NCBI GenBank assembly: GCA_032622095.1
Contig: CP136067.1
Span: 82,424,705-82,488,704 of the forward strand
Source of the DNA: Siphonodentalium dalli
Taxonomy: Eukaryota; Mollusca; Scaphopoda; Gadilida; Siphonodentaliidae
Direction: 5' to 3'
Length of the DNA: 64,000 nucleotides
Below are positions 59,801 through 63,902 of the stretch, in pieces; the first letter of the stretch is position 1; the number at the start of each line of letters is the position of its first letter. A program made the translations under genes and the position numbers. Below the pieces are notes generated by a model that saw only the letters and a list, made by a program, of their open reading frames with translations, did no database searches and was not told the DNA's origin.

Positions 59801-60322
59801 CTATCACATAGTACCTACGGACCATATAGAACACGATGTCCACTTTTATGTCCCTAATAGTTACGGATGTCACTGCAGTGAAGAGGTTAAACTATAATCA
59901 TGAGAATATTGTTATACAGGTTTTTGAATATCAAATACTGATTATATGTCTTTTGATTCAGAAATATTTCTGACCTTCTTCACAGGTGTGAAGTTTTCCT
60001 TTTTTGCTTGAGTTATAGGCCTTATTCAACATAAAACAAAGTGGTTAAGATTTGCCCTAATTTCCTTAAGTATCATACTAAAGCAATCGTCTAAACATGA
60101 TTTTAGGATTTTAATTCTGATGTTATTACAGATCCACTAAGACTTGAGAAACCTGGTCTTGATGGAGTTGCATGGTAATTTGTAAAACTTACAAATTTCT
60201 CTGTATTTTTCACAGTGTATGAAGTATAGGCAGCGGTTTGACCAGAACCAACGAGTAAAAATGAAGGAAAAAGTTATGGCAAGTGAATTATTTAAGAACA
60301 GAAAAGATGCTTATGGAGACAG
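5776..60322 (+). CDS. MYO1B: Class I unconventional myosin (MYO1B-like), 25 exons, partial at both ends
   Basis: Joining the 25 exons listed below gives one open frame of about 872 codons. In order it shows a P-loop (GESGSGKT), switch I (NDNSSRFGKYMDI), switch II (LDIYGFE), the relay region ([17 protein letters not shown]), an actin-binding segment ([11 protein letters not shown]), a converter, six IQ motifs and the start of a basic TH1 tail. Family knowledge: class I myosins are single-headed, calmodulin-binding actin motors that tether membranes to actin; MYO1B has up to six IQ motifs and MYO1A three, so the six here favour MYO1B. Exons for the first 80-90 residues and for most of TH1 were not found. 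The fragment lacks the coding start, stop, promoter and poly(A) signal. Class assignment is firm; 1B over 1A is likely, with an invertebrate co-orthologue of both also possible. Confidence 0.93.
6015..6413 (+). mobile_element. piggyBac-like MITE with two hairpins, copy 1
   Basis: TTAA on both sides, then CCCTTTACCCAACA and its reverse complement at the far end. TTAA duplication with CCC-starting ends is the piggyBac signature. Inside, 6045-6113 and 6193-6261 are near-perfect hairpins that are also reverse complements of each other, separated by an AT-rich spacer. No transposase frame; the element is about 390 bases. Confidence 0.85.
6570..6705. repeat. AATTACTTT low-complexity tract
   Basis: Repeated 'agtaattaattacaattact' words with variants over about 130 bases. 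Simple sequence with no coding signal. Confidence 0.75.
6790..7475. mobile_element. 686-bp element with inverted ends, packed with ATTCGG words
   Basis: The left end AAGCCCCGGTTCCATAT and the right end ATATGGAACCGGGGCTT are perfect reverse complements, with more partial pairing inward ('ccgattttc'/'gaaaatcgg'). The interior is dominated by 'attcgg' and 'ttcggca' repeats. I see no transposase and no clear target-site duplication. Confidence 0.7.
7476..7932. repeat. Dispersed repeat, inverted partner at 31521-31843
   Basis: The blocks 'aaaggtactcaatccgat', 'ttagagttatccatcttcat' and 'tcaaagaaatagtaatttgg' appear as reverse complements at 31521-31843 in the opposite order. It directly abuts the ATTCGG element. 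Confidence 0.75.
7940..8490 (-). repeat. Dispersed repeat, inverted partner at 24890-25260
   Basis: 'gagtacaagaaaacacatac', 'acaacattgtata' and 'ttggactc' blocks occur in reverse complement near 24900-25150. An open frame of about 100 codons on the minus strand lies wholly within this repeat and is not supported as a gene. Confidence 0.7.
8940..9325 (+). repeat. Dispersed repeat in two tandem, diverged units
   Basis: The string 'gttttgaaaatttacaggca' with flanking blocks occurs twice here, and 39180-39470 holds a related copy on the same strand ('gaaaatttataggcatgttt'). It lies just upstream of myosin exon 2. Confidence 0.65.
9404..9508 (+). CDS. MYO1B: Myosin exon 2: helix after the P-loop
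   Basis: Bounded by 'ttttcag' and 'gtaaaag'. It completes Glu and reads [17 protein letters not shown], then a [12 protein letters not shown] segment leading to switch I. It begins and ends in phase 1, joining the P-loop exon to AFGNAKT without interruption. The [16 protein letters not shown] stretch is a class I myosin hallmark. Confidence 0.94.
9845..10160 (+). repeat. Dispersed repeat, direct copy of 19970-20345
   Basis: Shares 'aaagtgatgtgaaa', 'cccgaatcgag', 'aatatttacaattgagc' and 'gttttctatggagt' in order with 19970-20345. The remainder of intron 2 (10160-10550) is plain AT-rich sequence. Confidence 0.7.
10555..11015. mobile_element. Two-hairpin element of the 'aatgaggtccccagagg' family
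   Basis: The ends 'caggcctcaaaatatggtg' and its complement face each other across 460 bases. Within are two palindromes (10578-10690, 10880-11005) built on 'gcagaatgaggt' and 'acctcattctgc'. Related copies are at 14175, 51611 and 57950. Confidence 0.75.
11284..11330 (+). CDS. MYO1B: Myosin exon 3: switch I
   Basis: A 47-nt exon between 'tttttcag' and 'gtaagtat' reading [16 protein letters not shown]. The NDNSSRF residues are switch I, which contacts the gamma-phosphate and magnesium of ATP. It ends in phase 0 directly before GKYMDI in the next exon. Confidence 0.94.
11575..11722. mobile_element. Decayed TTAA hairpin element
   Basis: 'tggctggagcttcctgaat', 'gtgccaatgcattctcttca' and a right end 'catgaaagggttaa' mark a shortened copy of the second TTAA family. 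Confidence 0.6.
12077..12140 (+). CDS. MYO1B: Myosin exon 4: strand after switch I
   Basis: Acceptor 'atttcag' and donor 'gtaagtc' flank [14 protein letters not shown] and a GGVITN segment. It ends after one base of a Tyr codon that is completed by the tiny exon at 14435. Confidence 0.93.
12489..12705. mobile_element. Palindromic mariner-like MITE, copy D
   Basis: Hairpin with TA flanks. The left end has CAGAAATGCCC where other copies have CAGTAATGCCC. Confidence 0.86.
12730..13600 (+). repeat. Long dispersed repeat, copy 1 (interrupted)
   Basis: Blocks 'acttcatacaatagaagt', 'taattagccttggg', 'cctcttattc', 'cacccagcaagaaa' and 'ttccctttcaaagaa' occur in the same order as at 19140-20480. It is interrupted at 12953-13215 by a TTAA element. 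Confidence 0.75.
12953..13215. mobile_element. TTAA-flanked hairpin element, second family, copy a
   Basis: TTAA at both ends, 'ccctttcatgaggggagctg' at the left and 'catccatggaagtg' at the right. Two hairpins built on 'gcattctcttatatatg' share their core with the piggyBac-like MITE at 6015. Confidence 0.78.
14140..14315. mobile_element. Shortened copy of the 'aatgaggtccccagagg' family
   Basis: A single palindrome from 'gcagaatgaggtcccagagg' to 'ggggacctcattctcc' just before the 14-nt exon. The open frame on the minus strand is a by-product. Confidence 0.65.
14435..14448 (+). CDS. MYO1B: Myosin exon 5: 14-nt microexon (YLLEK)
   Basis: Exon 4 ends mid-codon at ITN-Y and exon 6 starts at SRV. 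The expected NYLLEKSRV motif is restored only by these 14 bases, which sit between 'aaaacag' and 'gtaagc' and supply YLLEK in the right phase (2 + 12 nt). The length is unusually small for an internal coding exon, and gene finders that lack protein evidence will tend to miss it. Confidence 0.88.
14449..15620. other. Intron 5, left part: no gene seen
   Basis: Mixed-composition intronic sequence. Several short open frames overlap on both strands (for example 14675-15078) but show no domain, no splice-consistent continuation and no repeat partner that I can see. Near 14900-15060 the composition is less AT-rich. Confidence 0.5.
15622..15780. repeat. 159-bp near-perfect palindrome
   Basis: Arms of about 78 bases: 'gcaatcaacgtcgttttcga' on the left pairs with its complement ending 'cgacgttgattgc' on the right. 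The centre is 'tttcgcttcgcgaaa'. Only a few mismatches are visible. It could be a MITE; no target duplication is clear. Confidence 0.88.
16526..16925 (+). mobile_element. piggyBac-like MITE with two hairpins, copy 2
   Basis: TTAA flanks, CCCTTTACCCAAC ends and the same hairpin-spacer-hairpin layout as copy 1, with only scattered differences by eye. Same orientation as copy 1. Confidence 0.86.
17932..18960 (+). repeat. Dispersed repeat with 'gtccgtccgtcc' head, copy 1
   Basis: The head ('tttatgtttacccatacca', 'ggattgaccactcgtc', a run of 'tccg') and body ('acattaaatccaattcacca' through 'gatcgtgatcggcctctcg') match 21553-22830. The body also matches 54629-55312, and the head matches 60537-60720. 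It accounts for the open frames here. Confidence 0.85.
19140..20480 (+). repeat. Long dispersed repeat, copy 2 (doubly interrupted)
   Basis: Same backbone as 12730-13600. It is interrupted by a 'CCTCTT' TTAA element (19355-19689) and by a separate dispersed unit (about 19970-20345) that is absent from copy 1 and found alone at 9845 and 3400. Confidence 0.75.
19355..19689. mobile_element. TTAA element with CCTCTTCGCTGC ends, copy 1
   Basis: Opens 'taacctcttcgctgctatga' and closes 'gcagccaagaggttaa'. A decayed but recognisable inverted copy is at 59699-59891. Confidence 0.7.
20865..20949 (+). CDS. MYO1B: Myosin exon 6: upper motor domain
   Basis: Bounded by 'acttatag' and 'gtaagt'. It reads SRVAGQ and then [15 protein letters not shown], the conserved segment after NYLLEK that leads to loop 1-proximal helices. 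It ends one base into a Lys codon completed by exon 7. Confidence 0.94.
21057..21319. mobile_element. TTAA-flanked hairpin element, second family, copy b
   Basis: TTAA at both ends and two 'gcattctcttatatatg' hairpins, co-linear with 12953-13215. It lies just downstream of myosin exon 6. Confidence 0.78.
21553..22830 (+). repeat. Dispersed repeat with 'gtccgtccgtcc' head, copy 2
   Basis: Co-linear with 17932-18960 but with about 300 extra bases in the head, including a poly(A)/poly(T) stretch near 21850-21920. Confidence 0.85.
22970..23430. repeat. Tandem pair of about 180-bp units before exon 7
   Basis: 'ggcacagatgtcaaccagca' and 'tttggtggagttattgccat' type blocks occur twice (about 23090-23240 and 23270-23410). 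The left edge holds an end fragment of the 'ctaaatggattctcccactc' family. Confidence 0.65.
23560..23814 (+). CDS. MYO1B: Myosin exon 7: upper 50-kDa segment
   Basis: The longest exon (255 nt), between 'attcacag' and 'gtaata'. It contains SYNYLRGS and a helix ending [16 protein letters not shown], as in other myosins of the class. A variable acidic and Cys-containing stretch ([16 protein letters not shown]) follows and joins exon 8. No frameshift or stop is present. Confidence 0.94.
24085..24650 (+). repeat. Four tandem units of about 130-150 bp
   Basis: 'cagccatgtgttatcagatc' or its variant occurs at about 24096, 24224, 24375 and 24514, each followed by 'ttttccattctagagtta' or a close variant. 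Short open frames follow the repeat and are not genes. Confidence 0.8.
24890..25265 (+). repeat. Dispersed repeat, partner of 7940-8490
   Basis: 'gtcatattggactcccgaaa' twice, then 'atacaatgttgtgtacagta' and 'ttttcttgtactcg', in reverse order and orientation relative to 7940-8490. Confidence 0.7.
25315..25420. mobile_element. Half copy of the CAGTAATGCCC MITE
   Basis: A left arm only, from TA-CAGTAATGCTCTAA to 'catcggaaagctct', with no pairing right arm. Either the palindrome was resolved by deletion or it inserted as a fragment. Confidence 0.8.
25676..25827. repeat. About 150-bp palindrome
   Basis: 'aataacatgatttttgaggg' and 'cattatggtttcttaac' on the left pair with 'gttaagaaaccataatg' and 'atatcatgttatta' on the right, with an inner 'atgattaacagcc'/'ggctgttaatcat' stem. 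Confidence 0.82.
25829..28852. mobile_element. CpG-rich block of about 3 kb with short inverted ends
   Basis: The left edge 'ttatttccac' and the right edge 'gtggaaataa' are reverse complements. The last 100 bases of the window (63903-64000) repeat the right edge in reverse orientation, as if a second copy starts there. CG dinucleotides and CACGTG sites are much denser than in the flanking introns. Open frames are short and unrecognised. Boundaries and class are inferred. Confidence 0.5.
28975..30400. mobile_element. Element with inverted 'cttcgccc' termini
   Basis: The left part ('gggaccagccgagagggcga' and 'acttcgccc') and the right part ('gggcgaagt', 'ggcgaagtgggc' and 'ggccagcctagacctg' on the minus strand) are imperfect reverse complements. 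The interior holds a TATAGA microsatellite (29190-29230), a nested element at 29337 and TTATTA repeats near 29970-30045. Confidence 0.5.
29337..29854. mobile_element. 518-bp element with about 120-bp inverted termini
   Basis: 'attgctattatgactgttat' at the left is the complement of 'ataatagtcataatagcaat' at the right. Pairing continues inward through 'ctctttatatcaccgcaacg' and 'gtttcattttcgaa'. Non-autonomous by size; family not recognised. Confidence 0.78.
30651..30769 (+). CDS. MYO1B: Myosin exon 8: segment up to the cardiomyopathy loop region
   Basis: Bounded by 'gtttcag' and 'gtaagt'. It reads [15 protein letters not shown], then [17 protein letters not shown], which precedes the YYGRDALCK motif. 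In myosins the residue about a dozen or more positions before DALAK is the TEDS regulatory site; here the stretch KTDLT offers Thr or Asp, but I cannot fix the exact residue without an alignment. Confidence 0.92.
30770..31966. other. Intron 8: plain left half, repeat on the right
   Basis: 30770-31500 is AT-rich intronic sequence without visible structure. 31521-31843 is the reverse-complement partner of the repeat at 7476-7932. Confidence 0.6.
31967..32053 (+). CDS. MYO1B: Myosin exon 9: DALAK-type motif
   Basis: An 87-nt phase-0 exon between 'tttacag' and 'gtaatt'. It reads [19 protein letters not shown] and ends INDSIQ. The family motif is usually DALAK; here the fourth residue is Cys. Confidence 0.95.
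32054..33263. other. Introns 9 and 10: no feature seen outside exon 10
   Basis: AT-rich sequence on both sides of the switch II exon (32440-32505), with poly(A)-like runs near 33000-33065. I saw no repeat partner or palindrome. Confidence 0.6.
32440..32505 (+). CDS. MYO1B: Myosin exon 10: switch II
   Basis: A 66-nt phase-0 exon between 'attatag' and 'gtaatt'. It contains [18 protein letters not shown] is switch II, which closes on the gamma-phosphate during hydrolysis. Confidence 0.95.
33264..33368 (+). CDS. MYO1B: Myosin exon 11: relay helix
   Basis: Bounded by 'cttttcag' and 'gtatta'. It reads [18 protein letters not shown] followed by [17 protein letters not shown]. The usual sequence at its start is DNSFEQF; this copy has TNRFEQF. 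The [10 protein letters not shown] string is close to MYO1A/B. Confidence 0.95.
34275..34412. repeat. Three tandem units of about 46-55 bp in intron 11
   Basis: 'gatgaccagatacattcact' followed by 'gtgacaata' occurs three times with minor changes. The rest of intron 11 (33369-35243) shows only a short 'gaagaggt'/'acctcttc' pair near 34200-34270. Confidence 0.85.
35244..35306 (+). CDS. MYO1B: Myosin exon 12: after the relay helix
   Basis: A 63-nt phase-0 exon between 'attttcag' and 'gtttgt' reading [20 protein letters not shown] plus a final Lys. This matches the conserved IEW-DFFNN-ICDLIE block of class I myosins. Confidence 0.95.
35504..35525 (+). repeat. G-rich run
   Basis: Ten consecutive G, then 'tgtggggga' and 'ggg'. 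It is compatible with a G-quadruplex in the intron 12 transcript or DNA. Confidence 0.6.
35935..36260 (+). repeat. Dispersed 'ataactttagtttgg' repeat, two units
   Basis: 'gataactttagtttggg' and 'aaatttggtatgtgag' occur twice at about 160-bp spacing. Their style resembles the 'ccgtcc' repeat heads. Confidence 0.55.
36512..36912 (-). mobile_element. piggyBac-like MITE with two hairpins, copy 3
   Basis: TTAA flanks and the same ends as copies 1 and 2 but in the opposite orientation. Both hairpins are intact. Confidence 0.86.
37160..37450. repeat. Inverted repeat with arms of about 120 bp
   Basis: 'aaatacactcatgtgctata' on the left pairs with 'agagcacatgagtgtacttt' on the right, and 'ggaaccatctccttttata' with the later 'agaagatggtc'. 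A single-arm relative is at 41085-41260. Confidence 0.75.
37485..37605. repeat. About 120-bp palindrome before exon 13
   Basis: 'cagttataaccaaaaaaaag' pairs with 'ctttttggttataactg', with the inner 'gcatgcatgt' near the centre. It lies about 30 bases upstream of the exon 13 acceptor. Confidence 0.75.
37634..37828 (+). CDS. MYO1B: Myosin exon 13: lower 50-kDa segment
   Basis: A 195-nt phase-0 exon between 'ctttgtag' and 'gtaagt'. It starts [18 protein letters not shown], contains TFLEKLN, and ends FRLCHFAGD. All are standard motor landmarks in the expected order. Confidence 0.95.
38394..38508 (+). CDS. MYO1B: Myosin exon 14: [17 protein letters not shown] segment
   Basis: Acceptor 'attaaccag' and donor 'gtaggt'. 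It reads [20 protein letters not shown], then a [11 protein letters not shown] segment. It ends in phase 1 and joins GNPSLKN in exon 15. A TTAA-flanked MITE lies 75 bases after the donor. Confidence 0.95.
38584..38972 (-). mobile_element. piggyBac-like MITE with two hairpins, copy 4
   Basis: TTAA flanks, same orientation as copy 3. It is about 12 bases shorter because part of the AT-rich spacer is missing; both hairpins remain. Confidence 0.86.
39180..39470 (+). repeat. Dispersed repeat related to 8940-9325
   Basis: Shares 'ttttactctttgcatggcta' (one base different), 'atcaccaaa' and 'ggtgacctc' blocks with 8940-9325 in the same order and orientation. Confidence 0.65.
39844..39899 (+). CDS. 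MYO1B: Myosin exon 15: loop 2 region
   Basis: A 56-nt exon between 'tatgcag' and 'gtcagt'. It encodes [19 protein letters not shown], corresponding to the basic surface loop before the SVAALM actin-binding helix. The loop is short, as is usual in MYO1B-type motors. Confidence 0.93.
39927..40220. mobile_element. TTAA element with CCTTTCTTTACTAAAT ends
   Basis: Opens 'ttaaacctttctttactaaa' and closes 'tttagtaaaggaatggttaa', giving inverted ends with TTAA on both sides. This is the best preserved copy of the third TTAA family. Confidence 0.75.
40496..40761 (-). mobile_element. TTAA-flanked hairpin element, second family, copy c
   Basis: TTAA at both ends, inverted relative to 12953 and 21057, with two 'gcattctcttatata' hairpins. 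Confidence 0.76.
41085..41260 (-). repeat. Single arm related to the 37160-37450 inverted repeat
   Basis: 'gggaccatctccttttatac', 'atgcaacaaatgaatgaatt' and 'aaaatacactcatgtgctct' match the left arm at 37160. Confidence 0.7.
41454..41519 (+). CDS. MYO1B: Myosin exon 16: actin-binding helix
   Basis: A 66-nt phase-0 exon between 'ttgacag' and 'gtaggt' reading [20 protein letters not shown] followed by IK. The [11 protein letters not shown] block spans into exon 17 and is close to invariant in myosins. Confidence 0.95.
41520..42247. other. Intron 16: no feature seen
   Basis: AT-rich intronic sequence without visible repeats, palindromes or supported open frames. Confidence 0.6.
42248..42315 (+). 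CDS. MYO1B: Myosin exon 17: SH helix region
   Basis: Bounded by 'ttttcag' and 'gtgagt'. It reads [20 protein letters not shown] then YLG, ending in phase 2. The last Gly codon is completed by the first base of exon 18. Confidence 0.95.
42585..42822. mobile_element. TTAA hairpin element, second family, copy d (decayed)
   Basis: 'gcgctggtggagccttaaag' through 'gatccagtcatggaaggatt'. Hairpins are eroded and the left TTAA is not clear. Confidence 0.65.
43336..43552 (+). CDS. MYO1B: Myosin exon 18: converter and lever base
   Basis: A 217-nt exon between 'attacag' and 'gtatgt'. It begins [20 protein letters not shown], continues through [15 protein letters not shown], and ends [13 protein letters not shown]. 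This completes the motor domain. The next intron is nearly 6 kb and holds a large inverted-repeat element. Confidence 0.95.
43868..48581. mobile_element. 4.7-kb element with inverted ends in intron 18
   Basis: 'gctaaaggaagccgttcaca' at the left is the complement of 'tgtgaacggcttcctttagc' at the right, within matching ends of about 37 bases. Inside are two related blocks (about 44515-44745 and 45055-45290), a GC-richer part (46300-48400), a second tandem pair (47117-47600) and several short open frames. None shows a domain I recognise, so an autonomous transposase is not demonstrated. Confidence 0.6.
47117..47600 (+). repeat. Two tandem units of about 265 bp
   Basis: 'gttctctg', 'gggcgcagcttt', 'cttctgacatg', 'attatatcattttatatat' and 'taggtacctcag' recur in order with a spacing near 265 bases. 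Confidence 0.8.
48583..48908. mobile_element. 326-bp short relative abutting the 4.7-kb element
   Basis: Ends of about 56 bases pair ('aaagaaagcctgaacactga' with its complement). Its right half, about 48700-48875, is the reverse complement of the first 200 bases of the 4.7-kb element. It looks like an internally deleted copy inserted next to the larger one. Confidence 0.72.
48968..49184. mobile_element. Palindromic mariner-like MITE, copy F
   Basis: Full hairpin with CAGTAATGCTCTAA ends and TA on both sides, joined at 'ggaaagctcacagggagagc'. Confidence 0.87.
49190..49379. mobile_element. Part of a third-family TTAA element before exon 19
   Basis: The right end 'tttagtaatgaaagggttaa' and the internal 'ccaaatgaataatagctcat' match 39927-40220 and 4850-5432. 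It stops about 30 bases before the exon 19 acceptor. Confidence 0.65.
49411..49560 (+). CDS. MYO1B: Myosin exon 19: IQ1 and first half of IQ2
   Basis: A 150-nt phase-0 exon between 'tttaaag' and 'gtaagt'. It reads [16 protein letters not shown], the IQ1 sequence [15 protein letters not shown], and [12 protein letters not shown], the front of IQ2. IQ motifs bind calmodulin or related light chains and form the lever arm. Confidence 0.93.
49889..49970 (+). repeat. Direct duplication of about 40 bp
   Basis: 'catgatgtggatgtaatttg' plus 'ggggaagcctgca' occurs twice in tandem with one visible difference. The surrounding 49720-49990 has a diverged relative at 53350-53640 ('cactattagtagc'). Confidence 0.85.
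50373..50965 (+). repeat. About 30-bp minisatellite with 'ataaccataacctaat' core
   Basis: Some 19 imperfect units combine 'cataacctaat', 'agacatccag' or 'agacaaccag' and 'gctcat'. Longer blocks (for example the 'aatgtgaataccaggctcac' block) repeat at about 200-base spacing, suggesting later segment duplication. Confidence 0.85.
51185..51253 (+). CDS. MYO1B: Myosin exon 20: IQ2 end and front of IQ3
   Basis: A 69-nt phase-0 exon between 'gtgacag' and 'gtaagg' reading [20 protein letters not shown] followed by GWK. It breaks each IQ at the same point (RGxW or RGWK, then A). Skipping it would remove one IQ unit without a frameshift. Confidence 0.92.
51611..51855. mobile_element. Two-hairpin element of the 'aatgaggtccccagagg' family, best copy
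   Basis: 'ccttgaaatagtgtgtctgt' and 'cagacaccctatttcaagg' are inverted ends. Two palindromes with 'gaggtccccagagggttaat' arms lie between. It fills the stretch up to 20 bases before exon 21. Confidence 0.82.
51874..51960 (+). CDS. MYO1B: Myosin exon 21: IQ3 end and front of IQ4
   Basis: An 87-nt phase-0 exon between 'attgtag' and 'gtaaac'. It reads [20 protein letters not shown] and ends NHYRGWK. Its length and sequence closely match exon 22, so the two look like a tandem exon duplication. Cassette skipping would shorten the neck by one IQ. Confidence 0.93.
52021..52268. mobile_element. TTAA hairpin element, second family, copy e (rearranged)
   Basis: Contains 'gccaatgcattctcttatat', 'gcctaacaatatttaccttg' and a right end 'cattcatgtaagggttaa'. 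The left TTAA is missing. Confidence 0.65.
52270..53240. other. Intron 21, right part: no feature seen
   Basis: AT-rich intronic sequence. No repeat partner, palindrome or supported frame was noticed. Confidence 0.55.
53241..53327 (+). CDS. MYO1B: Myosin exon 22: IQ4 end and front of IQ5
   Basis: An 87-nt phase-0 exon between 'atttcag' and 'gtgagg'. It reads [20 protein letters not shown] and ends NHYRGWQ. It is the near twin of exon 21. Confidence 0.93.
53654..53969. mobile_element. TTAA hairpin element, second family, copy f with internal 64-bp tandem
   Basis: 'ccctttcatgacgggagttg' at the left and 'gttatggaagggttaa' at the right. Within, a unit of about 64 bases ('gagaatgcactggcttacaa' to 'gccaatgtactctcttata') is repeated three times. 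Confidence 0.75.
54629..55312 (+). repeat. Dispersed repeat body, copy 3
   Basis: Matches the bodies at 18236-18950 and 22133-22800 block for block, from 'acattaaatccaattcacta' to 'gatcgtgatcggcctctcg', without the 'ccgtcc' head. Confidence 0.88.
55491..55652 (+). CDS. MYO1B: Myosin exon 23: IQ5 end, IQ6 and neck-tail junction
   Basis: A 162-nt phase-0 exon between 'gttccag' and 'gtcagt'. It reads [20 protein letters not shown]6 ([20 protein letters not shown]), then [15 protein letters not shown]. Here IQ6 has HTG where RG is typical, so light-chain affinity may differ. Confidence 0.92.
56325..56540. repeat. Decayed third-family TTAA element
   Basis: 'ctgaacaaacagcccttcaa', 'taatagaccattccaattta' and 'ttcagtgtagtaagggtta' match that family. 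The left end is lost. Confidence 0.55.
56710..57910. mobile_element. About 1.2-kb element with 'agtgttcgcgctg' inverted ends
   Basis: 'gcagtgttcgcgctggaccg' at the left and 'cagcgcgaacactggt' at the right are complements, and both are followed inward by 'tttagccaaaagtttagcc' words. The related 'gccaaaggaaaa' stretch at 50020-50100 suggests another fragment. The interior holds a 24-base G run. Confidence 0.65.
57007..57030 (+). repeat. 24-base poly(G) run
   Basis: Uninterrupted G in an AT-rich setting. Length in the assembly may be unreliable. Confidence 0.95.
57950..58375. mobile_element. Two-hairpin element of the 'aatgaggtccccagagg' family
   Basis: Palindromes at about 57955-58050 and 58250-58345 with 'gcagaatgaggt' arms. 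The outer 'agtctgtcatttgcagaatg' matches 'ctgtaaatggcagacacc' in reverse. It ends about 160 bases before exon 24. Confidence 0.75.
58535..58666 (+). CDS. MYO1B: Myosin exon 24: start of TH1 tail
   Basis: A 132-nt phase-0 exon between 'attgcag' and 'gtgagt'. It opens with [19 protein letters not shown] and ends [11 protein letters not shown], matching the MYO1B linker and TH1 entry. TH1 in this family is basic and binds acidic phospholipids. Confidence 0.9.
58898..59045. repeat. About 148-bp inverted repeat with 'gaggcgagag' stem
   Basis: 'agtaatcaattggtttt' and 'cgagaggcgagagatgt' on the left pair with 'acgtctctcgcctcgag' and 'aactaattgatcactc' on the right, across 'tgcgttggcgca'. Confidence 0.75.
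59699..59891. mobile_element. TTAA element with CCTCTTTGCTGCC ends, copy 2
   Basis: TTAA on both sides; internal 'gaaaaatataacgggaatat' and 'agttacggatgtcactgcag' are reverse complements of blocks in 19355-19689. Confidence 0.72.
60216..60322 (+). CDS. MYO1B: Myosin exon 25: TH1 tail, last exon visible
   Basis: A 107-nt exon between 'ttcacag' and 'gtaagt'. It reads [19 protein letters not shown] and then [15 protein letters not shown], ending in phase 2. The ASELFK string is typical of MYO1B TH1. Roughly 250 further residues would be needed to finish the protein; I did not find them before the window ends, and a 100-base gap at 61400 could also hide sequence. Confidence 0.9.
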
Positions 60323-60536
60323 GTAAGTAACTATGTGTAGCAATTAAACAGTATTTTCATTTGGAGAACATCAAGCTGAAATTCGAGTAGCTGGATGTAT
60401 TAAAGAGCGTTAAGACAAATCTTGATGCATAGTATGTGTTCCATATGTTAGAAATTGGAATTATTCACACATTCAGATGGACACGTTGCATCCTTTATGG
60501 CTTCTCAGTATACGTACCAAACTTAGAGAAAATATT

Positions 60537-60725
60537 TTTATGTTTACCCATACCATGTATGGTACACATAATGACGATGTCCGGATCAACCGTTTGTCTG
60601 TCCATACATCCGTCAGTCTGTAGAAACATGCTATCCGATGCGATAACTCAAATATTTTTTATCAGATTGTGTTATTTTATGTGCAGGTTTATGATGACAC
60701 ACTACTCATATGTATAGTTTTTGGT
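60537..60725 (+). repeat. Head of the 'ccgtcc' dispersed repeat only
   Basis: 'tttatgtttacccatacca', 'gtccggatcaacc' and 'gcgataactcaaatattttt' match the heads at 17932 and 21553. Confidence 0.75.
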
Positions 60726-61069
60726 ATTGATTGGTGATCGGTTTAGAAAAGAACTAACTCTTCCCGCACATTCCATAGACACATGGATAGCAATACTAGT
60801 AGGTTTATATTGGCACACTCTTCATCTGTATGGATTTAGGTATTGATTGATTAATTGATTTTGAAAATTATATTAGCCTAAAAATGTTGGGTTTATAATT
60901 TGTAAGAGAATGCATGTATATTGGCTGATTTTGTAAACACAGGCACCAGGCTAGACTATTCATTTGGAGAGGAAGTATTTTTTACATATGTCAGTGCCAA
61001 GATAATTAGTTTGACAGCGGGGCTGCGAAATCTTTGGCAGCGAAATGGCGAATTGATTTTTTTCAGATT

Positions 61070-61395
61070 ATTTTATTATGCCCCCGACCATCCGTGCGAA
61101 CATATCACCTTGTAACTTGGGTGTTGGTTATTAGATTTTGTTGTCCTTTGACATGGTGATAGAATATCTTGGGGGAAAGGATATCCATTCGTCCATTCAT
61201 TATTACAAGAGTTACGGCCCTTGATTGACTTGTGAATTTTATGTTCGAAAGAACATTTCAGCCAGTAACTTGGGCAAGTATTATGAGATTCAGTTACACT
61301 TTGGCATGGTGATAGCACATCTCGGGGGAAAGGATACCCACTTACTATTGGGTTCGTCCATTCATTGTTTCCAGAGTTATGGTTATAATGAATTT
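61070..61395 (+). repeat. Two tandem units of about 170 bp
   Basis: 'gtaacttggg', 'catggtgatag', 'gggggaaaggata' and 'tcgtccattcatt' occur twice in order. The second unit runs into the assembly gap. Confidence 0.75.
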
Positions 61396-61399
61396 TCAC

Positions 61400-61499
61400 N
61401 NNNNNNNNNNNNNNNNNNNNNNNNNNNNNNNNNNNNNNNNNNNNNNNNNNNNNNNNNNNNNNNNNNNNNNNNNNNNNNNNNNNNNNNNNNNNNNNNNNN
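61400..61499. other. Assembly gap (100 N)
   Basis: Exactly one hundred N, a standard placeholder of unknown true length. Frames reported across it are meaningless. Confidence 0.99.
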
Positions 61500-61840
61500 A
61501 ATTTGGTGCCGCCTCTTCCTTCCGCGCACCCCTGACTCAAATTTATGACGCCACTTTTGCCATCTTAAAATCACACGATTAGATTCCTCGTTTCATGGAG
61601 AATGTGTATCAATTTTGTGGAAATAGGCGCTAAACAGGTTTATCAACTCTTGTGCCCTCTCCCCTTCCGTGCACCCCTGACTCAATTTTTTTCTGCCCCT
61701 CCCCCTTTTGTGCCCCTGACAACAACAGCGTCACTTTAGAAAATTCTAACCCACACCATTAACTTTCTCGTAAAAAAAAGTACCCCGAATAGACCCCTCT
61801 GTTGTTATCTAGATGGTCCCCTGTGAATTTCTATAGAACA

Positions 61841-61882
61841 CAGACAGACAGACAGACAGACAGACATGCGCAAATATATATA

Positions 61883-61920
<38 letters not shown>

Positions 61921-61935
61921 TATATATATAGCGAG

Positions 61936-62021
<86 letters not shown>

Positions 62022-62030
62022 GAGAGATAT
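61841..62030. repeat. Compound ACAG, TA and GA microsatellite
   Basis: (ACAG)n, then (TA)n from about 61875, then (GA)n from about 61932, each with few interruptions. The long Arg-Glu frame here is simple-repeat translation. Confidence 0.95.
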
Positions 62031-62108
62031 TATGGATCGAGTGTGCGCGTATAGAAAAGATTGGACATATTTATAAACGACAAAGTTAAATACAAAACTA
62101 CAGTTTTA

Positions 62109-63902
<1,794 letters not shown>

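Noticed and set aside
61076-61582. Open frames running across the N gap
   Set aside because: They depend on treating unknown bases as open sequence.
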